A stretch of 64,000 nt of DNA from Aromatoleum toluvorans (GTDB taxonomy: Bacteria > Pseudomonadota > Gammaproteobacteria > Burkholderiales > Rhodocyclaceae): NCBI RefSeq assembly GCF_012910905.1, contig NZ_WTVN01000003.1, forward strand, positions 1 to 64,000. Reading direction: 5' to 3'. This document shows, piece after piece, positions 8,300 to 15,545 of this stretch (the first letter of the stretch is position 1; each line of letters starts with the position of its first letter). Below the pieces are notes generated by a model. That model ran no database searches, was not told where the DNA came from, and saw only the letters and a program-made list of their open reading frames with translations. The position numbers and the translations under genes are program-made.

Positions 8300-9487
8300 T
8301 TACATCCGGCAGCCGCGCGCCGGATCGGCCAGCGCCTTCGCGGCGACCGAGATAACCTTGTTCTGCTTGGCCTCCACCTTGCGGAGATAGATGTCCTGCA
8401 CGGGGTTGTGCGCCTTCGACAGCGTGAAGCGCCCGCGCGGACTGTCGATCGTCGCCTTCTCCATTGCCGCGACCAGCCCCTCGCGCTTCGTGACGTCACC
8501 GCCGACGCCGGCAAGTCCCGCCGCGAACAGCTGCGCCGCGTCATAGCCCTGCACGGCATACACGTCCGGCTGCATCTTGAATGCCATCGCGTAGGCGGTG
8601 CGGAAAGCCTTGTCCCGGGCGATGTCGAGCCCGTCGGCGTAGTGCAGCGTGGTGAGGATGCCCTCGGCGGAATCGCCCTGCGCTTCCAGCGTGCCGTCGG
8701 TGAGGAAGCCCGAGCCGTAAAGCGGGATGGTCTTCTTCAGGCCCGCGGCGTCGTAGTCCTTCACGAACTTCACCGCGCCACCGCCCGCGAAGAACACGAA
8801 CACGGCGTCGGGCTTGAGCGCGGCGATCTCGGTGAGGTAAGGCTGGAACTCGACGTTCGGGAACGGCAGGTACATCTCCTTCACGACCTTGCCGCCCGCT
8901 CTCTCGAACGCCTCCTTGAAGCCCGCGACCGACTGCTCGCCGAAGGAATATTTCCAGCTCAGCGTGACGACGTTCTTGTGCTTCTTCTCGGCCATCACCT
9001 GCCCCATCGCGTAAGCGGGCTGCCAGGCCGAAAACGAGGTGCGGAAGATGTTGGGCGAGCACAGCGGGCCCGTGATCTCGTCCGCGCCGGCGTTCGGGAC
9101 GATCAGCAGCGACTTCGTCTCGCGCGCGACACGCGTCATCGCCAGCGCCACGCCCGAATGCACGGTGCCGATCAGGACGTCGACGTTGTCGCGTTTGATC
9201 AGCTTGTTGGCGTTCTCGGGCGCTTTCGCGGCGTCCGACTCGTCATCGACGGTGAAGTACTCGATTTGGCGTCCGCCGAGCTTGCCGCCACCCTGCTCCA
9301 CGGCAAGCTTGAAGCCGTTGGTGATCGCGTTGCCCAGCGACGCGTAAGTCCCGGTGTACGGCAGCATCAGGCCGACGCGGATCTTGTTGGCGCTCTGCGC
9401 AAAAAGCGGCGCTCCGGGCAGGGCAAGCCCTCCCGCGATACCGGCAGTGGACAGCAGGAAACGACGGCGATTGAATCCTTGCTCCAT
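8300..9487 (-). CDS. bzdB1: ABC transporter substrate-binding protein (HAAT family) of the benzoate cluster
   Basis: A 395-residue periplasmic binding protein of the LivK/amide-urea type. The N-terminus FNRRRFLLSTAG is a twin-arginine signal, followed by a hydrophobic stretch and a cleavage site near LFAQS, so export by the Tat route is likely. The mature part begins KIRVGLMLPYTGTYASLG, the standard start of type I periplasmic binding proteins. A GGAGGAG ribosome-binding site precedes the ATG. It lies 65 bases after the benzoate-CoA ligase gene. In Azoarcus sp. CIB the gene after bzdA is called bzdB1. Ligand identity (benzoate or another aromatic acid) is inferred from position only. Confidence 0.87.
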   Translation of the reverse strand: MEQGFNRRRFLLSTAGIAGGLALPGAPLFAQSANKIRVGLMLPYTGTYASLGNAITNGFKLAVEQGGGKLGGRQIEYFTVDDESDAAKAPENANKLIKRDNVDVLIGTVHSGVALAMTRVARETKSLLIVPNAGADEITGPLCSPNIFRTSFSAWQPAYAMGQVMAEKKHKNVVTLSWKYSFGEQSVAGFKEAFERAGGKVVKEMYLPFPNVEFQPYLTEIAALKPDAVFVFFAGGGAVKFVKDYDAAGLKKTIPLYGSGFLTDGTLEAQGDSAEGILTTLHYADGLDIARDKAFRTAYAMAFKMQPDVYAVQGYDAAQLFAAGLAGVGGDVTKREGLVAAMEKATIDSPRGRFTLSKAHNPVQDIYLRKVEAKQNKVISVAAKALADPARGCRM

Positions 9488-9552
9488 TTCACACTCCTCC
9501 TTTGGTTAGGCCGCTTGAGCGGCTCTGGTTATTTATGTGTGCGCTACGGGAT

Positions 9553-11154
9553 CTACGCCCCTGAAAGCGACCGAAGCTTGAATCTCTGGATCTTGCCGGT
9601 TGCCGTCTTGGGCAACTCTTCGACGAACTCCAGCCAGCGCGGGTACTTGTACGGTGCGAGCTTGCTCTTGACGTGGAGCTTCAGCTCGTCCGCAAGGTCC
9701 GCCGCGGGCATGCGCCCCGGTTTCAGCACGACGAAGGCCAGCGGCTTGATCAGGCCGTCATCGTCCGCCTTTCCGACCACCGCCGCTTCGAGCACCGCAG
9801 CATGCGTGATGAGCGCCGATTCGACCTCGATCGGCGAAACGTAGATGCCGCCGACCTTGAGCATGTCGTCGTTGCGCCCGGCGTACACGTAGTTGCCGTC
9901 CGCATCCTGGCTGTACTTGTCGCCGCTGCGCGTCCACTGGCCGATGAAGGTCTCGCGGCTCTTCGTGCGGTTGTTCCAGTAGAGCGCCGCGCTGGTCGGC
10001 CCGCGCACCTGGAGTTCGCCCGCCTCGCCTTGCGCGACCTCCGCGCCGTCGTCGCCGATCAGGCGCAACTCGTATCCTGGCACTGGCTTGCCGCTGGTGC
10101 CGTAATGCACGTCACCTGACCTGTTCGAAAGGAAGATGTGCAGCATCTCGGTCGAGCCGAGTCCGTCCAGGATTTCGACGCCGAAGTGCTCGGTCCAGCG
10201 CTTGCCGACTTCCGCCGGCAGCGCCTCGCCGGCAGACGTGCAGCGGCGGATGGACAGTTCCTCGCGCCCCGGCAGTGCCGGGCTCGCCAGCATCGACGCG
10301 TAGAGCGTCGGCACGCCGCAATAGATCGTCGGCTGATGCTCGCGCAGCACGCGGAACACTGCGTCCGGCGTCGGCCGTTCGGCCATCAGCACCGCCGTGC
10401 CACCGGCGGCCAGCGGAAAAGTCAGGCCGTTGCCCAGGCCGTAGGCGAAGAACAACTTCGCCGCGGAGAAAACGACGTCGTCCTCGGTCACGCCGAGGAT
10501 CGGCTTCGCGTACAGCTCGGCGGTATGGATCAGGCTCGAGTGCAGGTGCACCGTGCCCTTCGGGGCGCCGGTCGACCCGGACGAATACAGCCAGAAACAG
10601 GGATCGTCGCAGCAGGTCTGCGCGGCCTCGTACGGCGGGCGCGGCGACGCGATCAGTTCGGCGAAGTCGAGATGTCCGCCGCGGGTGCCGGCGTCGCCGC
10701 CCGAGACGATCACGTTCTTGATGAAGGGGCTGGCTTCGATCGCGCTGGTGAAAGCCGGCAGCAGGGCCGACGAGACGACCAGGCCGCGCGCACGGCTGTC
10801 GCGCAGCATGTAGGTGTAGTCGGATGCCGTCAGCAGGGTGTTGACGGGGATCGGCACGACGCCGGCCTTGATGCAGCCGAGGAAGGCCGTGGGGAAATCG
10901 ACGGTGTCGAGCAGGCACAGCAGCACCCGCTCCTCCATGCGGATGCCCATCTCGCCCAGGGCGTGCGCGAAGCGATCGACGCGCTCGGCGAGTTGCGCAT
11001 ACGTATAGCTCCCCGCCTGGTCGATCACCGCCGTCTTGCCGCCGCGCCCAGCGCGCAGGTTGCGCTCGATCAGGTCGTGCGCGGCGTTGTATTCACGCGG
11101 AATCGTGATTCGCGGTGGGCTGACGCTCTGATCCGCGGCGCTAAGTTCTGCCAT
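9553..11154 (-). CDS. bzdA: Benzoate-CoA ligase
   Basis: A 533-residue AMP-forming acyl-CoA synthetase, the first enzyme of the pathway: benzoate + ATP + CoA to benzoyl-CoA + AMP + PPi. The P-loop YSSGSTGAPKG lies near residue 180, the adenylate-binding LGSTEM near 330, the hinge/ribose-binding segment AGRNDDMLKVGG near 425, and the catalytic lysine is in KTATGKIQR close to the C-terminus. The segment FFAYGLGNGLTFPL is characteristic of benzoate-CoA ligases. The start at 11154 is preceded by GGAGGAG; the ATG 13 codons upstream lacks this. It lies 58 bases after bzdZ in the catabolic operon. Confidence 0.95.
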   Translation of the reverse strand: MAELSAADQSVSPPRITIPREYNAAHDLIERNLRAGRGGKTAVIDQAGSYTYAQLAERVDRFAHALGEMGIRMEERVLLCLLDTVDFPTAFLGCIKAGVVPIPVNTLLTASDYTYMLRDSRARGLVVSSALLPAFTSAIEASPFIKNVIVSGGDAGTRGGHLDFAELIASPRPPYEAAQTCCDDPCFWLYSSGSTGAPKGTVHLHSSLIHTAELYAKPILGVTEDDVVFSAAKLFFAYGLGNGLTFPLAAGGTAVLMAERPTPDAVFRVLREHQPTIYCGVPTLYASMLASPALPGREELSIRRCTSAGEALPAEVGKRWTEHFGVEILDGLGSTEMLHIFLSNRSGDVHYGTSGKPVPGYELRLIGDDGAEVAQGEAGELQVRGPTSAALYWNNRTKSRETFIGQWTRSGDKYSQDADGNYVYAGRNDDMLKVGGIYVSPIEVESALITHAAVLEAAVVGKADDDGLIKPLAFVVLKPGRMPAADLADELKLHVKSKLAPYKYPRWLEFVEELPKTATGKIQRFKLRSLSGA

Positions 11155-11212
11155 TTGCTCCTCCTCTCCTTGTCGTTCGTATCGGTCTGGCATCTCCTTG
11201 CGGCGGCGGGAT

Positions 11213-11959
11213 CTAGTGAATCGTTAGTCCGCCGTCGGCTGCCAGAATCTGTCCCGTCACGTAGTTCGCCGCATCCGAAGCGAAGAACACGAACACCGGG
11301 GTAATTTCCTCCGGCTCGGCCCAGCGCCCGAGCGGAATGCGGTCGAGGTACTTTTCCTTGAATCGTTCGTCGGTGCGGATCGTCTCGGTCATCGGCGTCG
11401 CCGCTCCCGGCGCAATCGCATTCGCGGTGATGTTGTAGCGCGCCAGCTCCTTGGCGGTGCTCTTGGTCATGCCGAGCACGCCGGCCTTCGCGGCGCTGTA
11501 GTTGATCTGCCCGATCGTGCCGAGCACGCCGGCGGTGGACGTCACGTAGATGATGCGCCCGTACTGGCGCTCGATCATGCCGCCGACCACGGCCTGCAGG
11601 CAGTTGAATGCGCCGGTGAGATGCACCGCCAGCACCTGGTTCCACTGGTCCGGCGTCATCTTGTTGAGCATCGCCGTGCGCGTGATGCCGGCGTTATTGA
11701 CGAGGATGTCGATGCGGCCCCATTGCGCATTGACCTTGGCGGCCATCGCTTCGACCTGCTCGCGGTCCGCGACGTTGCACGCCACCCCGATCGCCTGTCC
11801 GCCGGCCTCGACGATCTGTCCGGCCACGCGGTCTGCGGTCGCCTGATCGAGATCGATCACCGCAACCTTCGCGCCCTCTTTTGCATAGGCCTTCGCAACG
11901 GCCGCCCCGATGCCCTGCCCCGCTCCGGTCACGATTGCGACCCTGTCTTTCAACTGCAT
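11213..11959 (-). CDS. bzdZ: Short-chain dehydrogenase/reductase
   Basis: A 248-residue SDR-family oxidoreductase. The N-terminal TGAGQGIG is the dinucleotide-binding glycine motif, DL at residue 37-38 suggests NAD(H) preference, NNAG stabilises the sheet, and the catalytic Ser-Tyr-Lys is visible in STAGV and YSAAK. In the Azoarcus bzd operon this position is bzdZ. It may act as an alternative or additional dehydrogenase of the cyclic hydroxyacyl-CoA or its ring-opened product; the exact substrate is not established by sequence. It is separated from bzdY by 155 bases holding a terminator-like hairpin. Confidence 0.88.
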   Translation of the reverse strand: MQLKDRVAIVTGAGQGIGAAVAKAYAKEGAKVAVIDLDQATADRVAGQIVEAGGQAIGVACNVADREQVEAMAAKVNAQWGRIDILVNNAGITRTAMLNKMTPDQWNQVLAVHLTGAFNCLQAVVGGMIERQYGRIIYVTSTAGVLGTIGQINYSAAKAGVLGMTKSTAKELARYNITANAIAPGAATPMTETIRTDERFKEKYLDRIPLGRWAEPEEITPVFVFFASDAANYVTGQILAADGGLTIH

Positions 11960-12026
11960 GCGAGTCCCCTGTCACTGCGTGGCGGTCGTCGATCCGCCGG
12001 TGAACTGCAATGCTCCCCCGGTAGAG

Positions 12027-12075
12027 AAAAGGCCGGGGTGGGAGGAGACAGCCGATGCCGTATCCACCACCCCGG
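12027..12075 (-). terminator. Terminator-like hairpin between bzdY and bzdZ (possible attenuator)
   Basis: Arms CCGGGGTGG (12033-12041) and CCACCCCGG (12067-12075) pair perfectly over 9 bp with a 25-base loop. In the minus-strand transcript the hairpin is followed by GGCCTTTTCTC, a short U-tract. It lies 40 bases after the bzdY stop and 70 bases before bzdZ. It could terminate part of the transcripts, so that bzdZ-bzdA and the transporter genes are made at a lower level or depend on another promoter. Confidence 0.5.
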
Positions 12076-12114
12076 GAAGGGAGAGACCTTATGAAACGTT
12101 TAGCTGCCCAGGCA

Positions 12115-13248
12115 TCAGGCCTTGGGCTTCGCCAGGACCTGCTCGGCGAAGTTGTCGTCGAACATGGCGCCTTCGGCGACGAGCTGGCGGAACTTGATGA
12201 AGTCGATGACGTCCTTGCCGGTCGCCTTCTTGTTGTTGAAGGCGGTGAAGCCGAGGTACGCCTCGTGATTCATGTTCGCCGCGAGCCAGTGCCGGTTGGC
12301 GAGCTTCAGCTGGTCCCAGAAGAACTTCTTCTTGCCGCGGATGCCGTCGATCGACTTGATCAGGCACTGCGGGAAGAGGTTCGTGAACTTCCACACGAGC
12401 GCATTGACTTCCGCGTCGAGGCGCGAGAAATCGGTCGCGCATTGGCCGATCAGATCCTTCGCCGCCTGGACCTTGTCGGCCGCGACCGGCTCGCCGTAGA
12501 CCAGCTCGCCGTCATCGACGTAGGCATCGGTGCGGACGAGCGGGTTGCGGACCCATTCGCCGTCCTTGTTCTTCAGCACCGGCACGACCTTGGTGATGAG
12601 GTTCTTCGACTTCATCTTGTACGCGCTCCACGGCTCGCACGAGATGCAGTTGTACATCGCGTCTTCCATGTTCAGCATCCACGGCAGGAAGTCCGTGGAG
12701 CCGCCATCCGGCGCGCTGCCGTGCTTCGGGCCGGCTTGGCCGAACACCGCCATGTCGGACGTGATCGTGATGTCGGTCGCCATGCCGATCTCCTGGCCGC
12801 CGCCGACGCGCATGCCATTGACGCGGCAGATCACCGGCTTCTTGCAGTTCAGTATGCCGTCGACCATGGCGTTGAACAGATCCATGTACTCGCCGTACTC
12901 GTTCGGGCGACGGGCATAGTAGGACGCGTATTCCTCGGTGTTGCCACCGGTGCAGAACGCCTTGTCGCCCATCGCGGTGAACACCACCGCCGTGACCGTG
13001 CGGTCGCCGGAGGCGCGCTGGAACCCGGCGATGACGCCCTTGACCATCTCGGTCGTGTAGGAGTTGTACTGCTTCGGGTTGTTCAGGATGATCCACGCGG
13101 CGTACAGGCCCGGAACCTGATTACCCTGCGGGTCCGTCACGGGACGCTTTTCGAAGATGACCGAGGGCGCCTCGGTGCCGAAATGCTCGTGACCGAGCAG
13201 GGCGTGATCCTTGGTTTCGTTGTCGCGGGGCAGCCAATCGAGTGCCAT
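12115..13248 (-). CDS. bzdY: 6-oxocyclohex-1-ene-1-carbonyl-CoA hydrolase (ring opening)
   Basis: A 377-residue crotonase-fold enzyme, longer than ordinary enoyl-CoA hydratases as expected for Oah/BzdY. It adds water twice to 6-oxocyclohex-1-ene-1-carbonyl-CoA and hydrolyses the ring to 3-hydroxypimelyl-CoA. Landmarks are FCTGGNTEEYASYYARRP near residue 115 and NGMRVGGGQEIGMATD near 160, where the oxyanion-hole backbone positions of the crotonase fold lie. The start at 13248 has AGGAGACATCTC before the ATG. An in-frame region upstream runs back into bzdX and is not credible as coding. It follows bzdX by 35 bases. Confidence 0.95.
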   Translation of the reverse strand: MALDWLPRDNETKDHALLGHEHFGTEAPSVIFEKRPVTDPQGNQVPGLYAAWIILNNPKQYNSYTTEMVKGVIAGFQRASGDRTVTAVVFTAMGDKAFCTGGNTEEYASYYARRPNEYGEYMDLFNAMVDGILNCKKPVICRVNGMRVGGGQEIGMATDITITSDMAVFGQAGPKHGSAPDGGSTDFLPWMLNMEDAMYNCISCEPWSAYKMKSKNLITKVVPVLKNKDGEWVRNPLVRTDAYVDDGELVYGEPVAADKVQAAKDLIGQCATDFSRLDAEVNALVWKFTNLFPQCLIKSIDGIRGKKKFFWDQLKLANRHWLAANMNHEAYLGFTAFNNKKATGKDVIDFIKFRQLVAEGAMFDDNFAEQVLAKPKA

Positions 13249-13283
13249 GAGATGTCTCCTGTTATGTCCAGTGGTGCGTGAAA

Positions 13284-14351
13284 TCAGAAATCGGGCGTCA
13301 GGATGACGCGACGCTTGAGCTTGCCGTGGTGTGCCTCGTCGAACACCTGTTCGATCTGGCTCATCGGACGCGTCTCGACGAAAGGTCCGAGCTTGATGCG
13401 GCCGTCCAGGCACATGTCGCGCACGGCGGCGTAGCGGTCCGGCGGGCAGCCCCAGGTGCCGATGATCTCGGCATCGAAGGCCATCAGCTTGGAGAGCATG
13501 TAGTTCGTCTCGGCCGTGCCGTAACCGACGATCACGAGCTTGCCGGTGAAGGACAGCAGCGACAGCGCGAGCTCCTGGCCGGGCTTGCTGCCGGTGACCT
13601 CGAAGATCTTCCAGCCGTAGTTCGACGGCAGGCCGCGCTCCTTGCAGAAGCCCTTGAACAGCTCCTTGACGTCCTTCGCGCTCTTGTCCTTCGGATTGAT
13701 GATGAAGTCGGCACCGAAGTCCTTCATCATCGTCAGCTTTTCTTCATTGATGTCGATGCCGATCACGGCCTTCGCGCCCATGCCCTTGGCGGTCTGCACC
13801 ATGAAGCTGCCGACGCCGCCCGCGGCGCCGATGACGATCACCAGGTCATCCTTCTTCAGGTCGGCGCGCACCGCGGCCTGGTAAGGCGTCGTCACGGCAT
13901 CGGCGACCACCGCGAGGTGCTCGAGCGGCGTGCTGCCGCGGTTCTCGACCACGCACAGGTACTTCGACTGCGCGACGATGTGGCTCGAATAGCCGCCGTA
14001 GATGCCCATCGAATTGCCCGGCATCTTCTGCGACAGGCAGCGGTTGCCGCGACCGGTCTTGCACAGCTCGCACTCGCCGCAGGGGATGACGGCCGGCACG
14101 ATCACTTCCTTGCCGATCATCGACGCTTCGCCGCCGATCACCGTGCCGGAGATCTCGTGGCCCAGCGATAGCGGGGGCTTCTGCACCGTCGGCACGCCCA
14201 TGTAGTAGTAGGACAGGTCGGTATGGCACACGCCGCAGCCGGCGATCTTCACGACGACGTCGCCCGGGCCCAGGGCGGGCATCGGCACACGGGTCTTCTG
14301 CAGCTTGCCCGGCTCGGTCATCTGCCAGGTATCGATGAATTCAGGAATCAC
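13284..14351 (-). CDS. bzdX: 6-hydroxycyclohex-1-ene-1-carbonyl-CoA dehydrogenase
   Basis: A 355-residue zinc alcohol dehydrogenase (MDR family) that oxidises 6-hydroxycyclohex-1-ene-1-carbonyl-CoA to the 6-oxo compound with NAD+. The catalytic zinc site is visible as GCGVCHTD and GHE; the structural zinc site as CGECELCKTGRGNRC; the coenzyme site as GAAGGVGSF near residue 180. Length and motifs match the Had enzyme of Thauera and BzdX of Azoarcus. It is preceded by an unusually long 174-base gap after bzdW that contains a long inverted repeat. Confidence 0.95.
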   Translation of the reverse strand: MIPEFIDTWQMTEPGKLQKTRVPMPALGPGDVVVKIAGCGVCHTDLSYYYMGVPTVQKPPLSLGHEISGTVIGGEASMIGKEVIVPAVIPCGECELCKTGRGNRCLSQKMPGNSMGIYGGYSSHIVAQSKYLCVVENRGSTPLEHLAVVADAVTTPYQAAVRADLKKDDLVIVIGAAGGVGSFMVQTAKGMGAKAVIGIDINEEKLTMMKDFGADFIINPKDKSAKDVKELFKGFCKERGLPSNYGWKIFEVTGSKPGQELALSLLSFTGKLVIVGYGTAETNYMLSKLMAFDAEIIGTWGCPPDRYAAVRDMCLDGRIKLGPFVETRPMSQIEQVFDEAHHGKLKRRVILTPDF

Positions 14352-14428
14352 GCTTCGTCTCCCACGTATGATTTCGTATCTTCAAAACCTTCGTTTCAGG
14401 CACGGCCCGAGGGTTTGCCGCGCAGCAG

Positions 14429-14501
14429 CCCCCGATTGGGCGTGTTTCGTGCCGAGGCGTCCGCTTGCGCCAACGAGGCGCGGAACACGCCCGGTCGGGG
14501 G
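14429..14501 (-). other. Long inverted repeat between bzdW and bzdX
   Basis: Arms 14429-14449 and 14481-14501 can pair at 18 of 21 positions with a 31-base loop. The structure begins 25 bases after the bzdW stop. No T-run follows it in the direction of transcription, so it is not a clear terminator. It may stabilise or be a processing site of the bzd message, or mark an old insertion. The remaining sequence of the 174-base gap shows nothing recognisable. Confidence 0.55.
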
Positions 14502-14525
14502 CGGGTCGTCAGCACCACGGCCCGC

Positions 14526-15305
14526 TTAGGTGTTCCGCCAAACCGGCTTCCGCTTCTCCAGGAAGGCAGCCAGCCCTTCCTTCGCGTCGTCGGTGTTCAT
14601 CAATTCCTTCAGGTAGATGTTCTCGGCGGTGTCGAGCGCGGCAGCGAAAGGCTTGTCGGCCACGGCGCGGATCGTCTTGCGGGTGCTGGCCAGTGCTGCA
14701 CGGCTGAGCGTCAGGAACGGAGCGACGAAGCCCTGCACGTCCGCGGCGAAGCTCTCCTTCGCGAACACGCGATTCACCAGCCCGATCGCCTTCGCCTCGT
14801 CCGCGCCGATGTTCTCGCCGCCCAGCAACAGCTCCAGCGCACGCGCCGGCGGCACCAGGCGCGGCAGCAGCACCGCGGCGATCGGCGGGAACACCGCGAG
14901 CTTGATCTCCGGCTGGCCGAACTTCGCGTTGGACGCCGCGACGAGCATGTCGCACGCAATCGCCACTTCCATGCCGCCCCCGAGCGCCACGCCATTCACC
15001 GCGGCCAGCGTCGGAATCGGCAGCTGCTGCATGCGGCGGAAGATGCCGTGGAACACCTCGATCATGCGATCGACCTTGTCCGGCGTGTGGTCAGCGACCT
15101 CGACGCCGGCCGAGAAAGCCTTCTCGCCCGCACCGGTGATCATCAGCAGCTTCACGCTGTTGTCCGCCAGGCAGCGGTCCAGCGCGACGTTCATCTCCTC
15201 CATCGTCGGGATGTCGAGGACGTTGAACGGCGGGCGGTTGATCGTCAGCGTCGCGAGGCCGTCGGCCACGCCGTAGGTGATGAACTGGAATTGCGCACTA
15301 CTCAT
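14526..15305 (-). CDS. bzdW: Cyclohexa-1,5-diene-1-carbonyl-CoA hydratase
   Basis: A 259-residue crotonase-family protein that adds water to the diene produced by benzoyl-CoA reductase, giving 6-hydroxycyclohex-1-ene-1-carbonyl-CoA. The oxyanion-hole segments are FSAGVEVADH near residue 65 and GVALGGGMEVA near 110. The N-terminal TINRPPFNVLD and the length match Dch/BzdW rather than ordinary fatty-acid hydratases, and the context (next to the dehydrogenase and the ring hydrolase) fixes the assignment. It follows the small Cys-rich gene by 45 bases. Confidence 0.94.
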   Translation of the reverse strand: MSSAQFQFITYGVADGLATLTINRPPFNVLDIPTMEEMNVALDRCLADNSVKLLMITGAGEKAFSAGVEVADHTPDKVDRMIEVFHGIFRRMQQLPIPTLAAVNGVALGGGMEVAIACDMLVAASNAKFGQPEIKLAVFPPIAAVLLPRLVPPARALELLLGGENIGADEAKAIGLVNRVFAKESFAADVQGFVAPFLTLSRAALASTRKTIRAVADKPFAAALDTAENIYLKELMNTDDAKEGLAAFLEKRKPVWRNT

Positions 15306-15350
15306 CTCGTGTCTCTCCTCGTTCTCGTTCGCTCTGCGTGTTTTAGTACT

Positions 15351-15533
15351 TCAGTTCTCGTTCTTCATCTGCAGCCGGTAGGGGCAAACCGCGTCGCAGT
15401 CCGCACAGCACACCTCGCCGTCGCAGCGGATATGCCATAGATCCGCGCCGCAATTCGTGCACCGGCACTTCGCTTCCGGCTTGATGGCGGGGCGGATCTC
15501 CTCCGCCGACCAGAAATCGATGACCTGTCCCAT
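15351..15533 (-). CDS. 60-residue Cys-rich protein inside the bzd operon
   Basis: A small gene between bzdV and bzdW. It starts 12 bases after the bzdV stop and has a near-ideal ribosome-binding site (GGAGG, 5 bases before ATG), so it is probably translated. The C-terminal half holds eight cysteines in the pattern CxCxxC...C...CCxxC...C (residues about 23-51, beginning CRCTNCGADLW), which suggests a zinc ribbon or a metal/Fe-S site. The N-terminal MGQVIDFWSAEEIRP is soluble, and no membrane segment is seen. I do not recognise the family; the operon naming (V then W) leaves no letter for it. A role in redox or assembly of the iron-sulfur enzymes is only a guess. Confidence 0.78.
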   Translation of the reverse strand: MGQVIDFWSAEEIRPAIKPEAKCRCTNCGADLWHIRCDGEVCCADCDAVCPYRLQMKNEN

Positions 15534-15545
15534 GTCGGCCTCCGG

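Noticed and set aside
9510-9523. Short hairpin just before the bzdB1 start (6-bp arms, 2-base loop)
   Set aside because: The loop is too small and there is no T-run; it is likely chance in GC-rich DNA, though weak translation control cannot be excluded.
13249-13413. Upstream in-frame extension of bzdY (54 codons)
   Set aside because: It overlaps the end of bzdX and lacks a ribosome-binding site; the ATG at 13248 has a good one and matches the family start.
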